From: Nocardioides sp. YR527
GTDB taxonomy: Bacteria > Actinomycetota > Actinomycetes > Propionibacteriales > Nocardioidaceae
Reading direction: 5' to 3'
Assembly (NCBI RefSeq): GCF_900101045.1
Contig: NZ_FNFN01000002.1
Span: 496,001-560,000 of the forward strand
Length of the DNA stretch: 64,000 nt
Shown: positions 62,208 through 64,000 of the stretch, piece after piece
Position numbering within the stretch: position 1 is the stretch's first letter
How the letters are laid out: every line of letters starts with the position of its first letter
The notes under the pieces: generated by a model
Database searches by the model: none
Told to the model about the DNA's origin: nothing
Seen by the model: the letters and a program-made list of their open reading frames with translations, nothing else
Program-made: the position numbers and the translations under genes

Positions 62208-62936
62208 TCAATGCGGGAAGACTGCGTTCGGCCACGCCTGACCGTCGAACCCAGTCCACTCGTTGAGCAGGGAACGCCACGTGCCCTCAACAGCCTGAAC
62301 GGCGTTACTGAGCTCACTCTCCGCAACCAGAATGGCGCCAGCGAGCGTCGCGAAGCAGACGATCGCGGCAGCGAGACCAATGATGGCGCCCACACCGGTT
62401 TCGGACGCTGCGACCCCAGCGATCGCTGACGCGATGCCACCCAGCAAGGCCACAAGGGCGACGCCGTATGCGATCGTCCAGGTTTGAATGGCGCCGGCAA
62501 GCTCATCCAGTCCCGACGAGATGTCATCCGGATGGCCAGCGATGGCTTCGATGGCACTCTTCTGCCCCGGAATGATCGCACGATAGGCGTCGGCCGCCAG
62601 CCCCTGGAAGGTGGTTGCGTCTTCTGCGGTCAAGGCTCCTTCCTCGATCCGCCCCGCGAGCCCGGAGATACCTGCCTTGACGCGATCAGACCAGCCGTCG
62701 GCCGCAGCCCGCAGGCTCACCTCCTCCCCGGACTCATCGACGCTGGTGCGCAAGGAAGAAAGCTCAGTCGTCGCCTTCGCGCTCAACTTGTCCCACTCCG
62801 ACAAGATCTTGTCGGTGACGCTGTCTGGCACGTAAAAGGGGAGGTGTTGAAGCACAAAGTTCACCGCACCACGCAGGTCCTCGATCAGGCCATCAGCCTC
62901 GTCCAGCATCCCGTAGAGATCGCTCTTCGTCGTCAT
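62208..62936 (-). CDS. ESX-associated-like protein with two C-terminal membrane helices
   Basis: A 242-residue protein with a helical N-terminal 135 residues (KSDLYGMLDEADGLIEDLRG.. TTELSSLRTSV), two adjacent hydrophobic helices (about 145-205: YGVALVALLGGIASAIAG and GAIIGLAAAIVCFATLAGAI) and a C-terminal segment ending WTGFDGQAWPNAVFPH. The architecture fits a WXG/LXG-type T7SS-linked substrate or partner, but I cannot name a family. Base use is visibly less GC-biased than upstream genes. It belongs to a minus-strand unit with the two following genes. Confidence 0.7.
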   Translation of the reverse strand: MTTKSDLYGMLDEADGLIEDLRGAVNFVLQHLPFYVPDSVTDKILSEWDKLSAKATTELSSLRTSVDESGEEVSLRAAADGWSDRVKAGISGLAGRIEEGALTAEDATTFQGLAADAYRAIIPGQKSAIEAIAGHPDDISSGLDELAGAIQTWTIAYGVALVALLGGIASAIAGVAASETGVGAIIGLAAAIVCFATLAGAILVAESELSNAVQAVEGTWRSLLNEWTGFDGQAWPNAVFPH

Positions 62937-62950
62937 CGTGCCGTCTCCTC

Positions 62951-63262
62951 TCAGAAGGTGTAATCCCAGAACTGCTCGATCGACGCCTTGGCGTTCTCGT
63001 CAGCACTTGTGATCACTCGCTTGACGTCGAGGAGCTCATCCGAGACTTCCTTGGCCTCGTTCCGACCACTGACCAGGAGGCCCGTGACCTTTTCCATCAA
63101 TGACGGGTAGAGAGTGTCGACCGAGCCTCGACTCGGGAAGTCACCCGACGCGACTGCTAGACCGCCGACGGCGCTCGCCGCCTTGCCTAGCGCTTCCGAC
63201 ACGCCGGTCCATCGTTCTGCATCTGCTGTAAGCGCTTGCGCTGCCGCTGCAACCGTGACCAT
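62951..63262 (-). CDS. Small helical WXG100-like protein
   Basis: A 103-residue all-helical protein; one helix carries DAERWTGVSEALGKAASAVG and a second LLVSGRNEAKEVSDELLDVK, with a GDFPSRGSVDTLYPS turn between. The size and helix-turn-helix layout match the ESX WXG100 superfamily loosely, without a clear W-x-G in the turn. ATG 63262 with GAGGAG five bases upstream is preferred over 63307. It lies directly between the membrane protein and YbaB-like genes. Confidence 0.72.
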   Translation of the reverse strand: MVTVAAAAQALTADAERWTGVSEALGKAASAVGGLAVASGDFPSRGSVDTLYPSLMEKVTGLLVSGRNEAKEVSDELLDVKRVITSADENAKASIEQFWDYTF

Positions 63263-63278
63263 ACCTACTCCTCGGATC

Positions 63279-63971
63279 TCAATCGTGTCGCTTTGCCATG
63301 AGTCCAACAGCTCGTCCCATAGGGGTTTCCCACATCAGGTCGTCGAGCGAGGGCGCTGCTGCACCAAGCTCCTGCGCACCTCGCATCGCGGCCGCGATAT
63401 TCAGACAGATCGAGCTGTCTGAGACCTCCCGCGCCCAAGACTGATTCACAGTCAGGTGGGTGACCTCGCGCTGGCGATTCGCTCTGGCCACGACTCGCCC
63501 GTCGGCTTGTCGTGATTCGAAGGTCTCCTTGCCTGCTTCTGTAAGCGCCTTGATCATGTCCTGGGTGGCGACGCGAATACCGCCGAGATCGCGGATCTGC
63601 GACATCGCCTGTTCGGCCGCCGCAGCAGAAGGTAGCGGTGTGGCCGGAATACTGTTTGCAGCCTTCAAACGCTCTTCGACGGGAGGTCGTGCCGAGTTCT
63701 CCTCGATCCGCTCGAGCATGTTCTGAAGGCGGCTCGTGCACGCGTCCCGATAGGCAAGCAACACATGATCCGCCAGAGTGCTCGTGCGAGCGTCGTCTCG
63801 CCCGGTGCCGTCCACAGCGACGTCGAACACAGTCCCCTGACCATCGATCGTGACGCGTACGCCGGCGTGTGACCCCGTCATCGACGGGGCATTGCCGTCG
63901 GAGGACGTCCGCACGGCCGCGATGAGGCGCAACGCCTCATCGCGGAGTTGGTGAATCGGTTCGAGATCCAT
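63279..63971 (-). CDS. YbaB/EbfC-like protein with two repeats
   Basis: A 230-residue protein resembling YbaB/EbfC nucleoid-associated proteins, but doubled. The first unit (about 35-85: AGVRVTIDGQGTVFDVAVDG, then LADHVLLAYRDA) and a second (about 155-205: ADGRVVARANRQREVTHLTV, then SSICLNIAAAMRGA) share the GxVxVxxxGxxxxVxV strand pair and following helix. YbaB proteins occur in ESX clusters of actinobacteria. ATG 63971 has GGAGG eight bases upstream. The 30 bases to the window edge stay open as SHPLDWRLT plus stop in one frame, possibly the end of the previous gene. Confidence 0.72.
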   Translation of the reverse strand: MDLEPIHQLRDEALRLIAAVRTSSDGNAPSMTGSHAGVRVTIDGQGTVFDVAVDGTGRDDARTSTLADHVLLAYRDACTSRLQNMLERIEENSARPPVEERLKAANSIPATPLPSAAAAEQAMSQIRDLGGIRVATQDMIKALTEAGKETFESRQADGRVVARANRQREVTHLTVNQSWAREVSDSSICLNIAAAMRGAQELGAAAPSLDDLMWETPMGRAVGLMAKRHD

Positions 63972-64000
63972 CAGGTCAGCCTCCAATCGAGCGGGTGACT

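Overview
The window is very GC-rich DNA with dense, often overlapping genes (ATGA/GTGA/TGATG junctions), many GTG starts and several leaderless -10 elements. Together with a SEC-C protein, DUF4446, ECF42/DGPF genes and a YbaB/WXG-like cluster, this points to a chromosomal segment of a high-GC actinobacterium. A Nocardioidaceae-type organism is my best guess, based on gene style and the recurrent GTGTCGAGACCAACAC inverted repeats; it is not proven. No rRNA, tRNA, insertion sequence, prophage or CRISPR array was seen.

Layout. 1-9.3 kb: an exported-protein fragment, an M3 oligopeptidase, an ECF42 sigma factor between two DGPF/YciI genes, an MFS exporter, an Asp-nucleophile alpha/beta hydrolase, a GT2 glycosyltransferase and a Tat-exported phosphoesterase. 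9.3-22 kb: pseudouridine catabolism (psuK-psuG), two related RTX-type secreted proteins, a lactate-monooxygenase-like flavoenzyme, a TetR regulator divergent from a sterol-desaturase-family protein, and the serS-HAD-GNAT-HAD-membrane-protein chain. 22-34 kb: a PAP2-diacylglycerol-kinase fusion, a non-coding region with a candidate C-rich-loop small RNA, DUF4446 divergent from pheA-larB-larC, a TMEM165-type transporter, arginine deiminase, a cAMP-signalling pair, an AraC regulator, a SEC-C protein and a glycerophosphodiesterase. 34-47 kb: a decayed hydrolase, a membrane/SDR/DoxX operon, a transglycosylase, a CurA-like reductase, an amidohydrolase-cupin pair, an OpuC-type osmoprotectant ABC operon, and a TetR-controlled membrane protein-flavoprotein pair.

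47-57 kb is the metabolic highlight. A TetR gene diverges from nine co-directional genes (BadI-, AliB-, BadH- and AliA-like proteins, thiolase, crotonase, 3-hydroxyacyl-CoA dehydrogenase, acyl-CoA dehydrogenase, glutaryl-CoA dehydrogenase). Together they would activate cyclohexanecarboxylate, open the ring to pimeloyl-CoA and oxidise it through glutaryl-CoA to crotonyl-CoA. Three TGAA-N6-TTCA operators lie in the divergent promoter.

57-64 kb: an M6-like secreted protease, small membrane and VOC proteins, a beta-CASP RNase-like protein, and, at the right edge, a less GC-biased group of three genes resembling the accessory part of a type VII (ESX/WXG100) locus that continues beyond the window.

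Regulatory signals are unusually readable: twin ECF42-type promoters with identical spacing, TetR palindromes at three divergent junctions, palindromes at convergent gene ends, a leaderless seven-codon upstream ORF coupled to the MFS gene, and an apparent CTG start codon for the adenylate cyclase.
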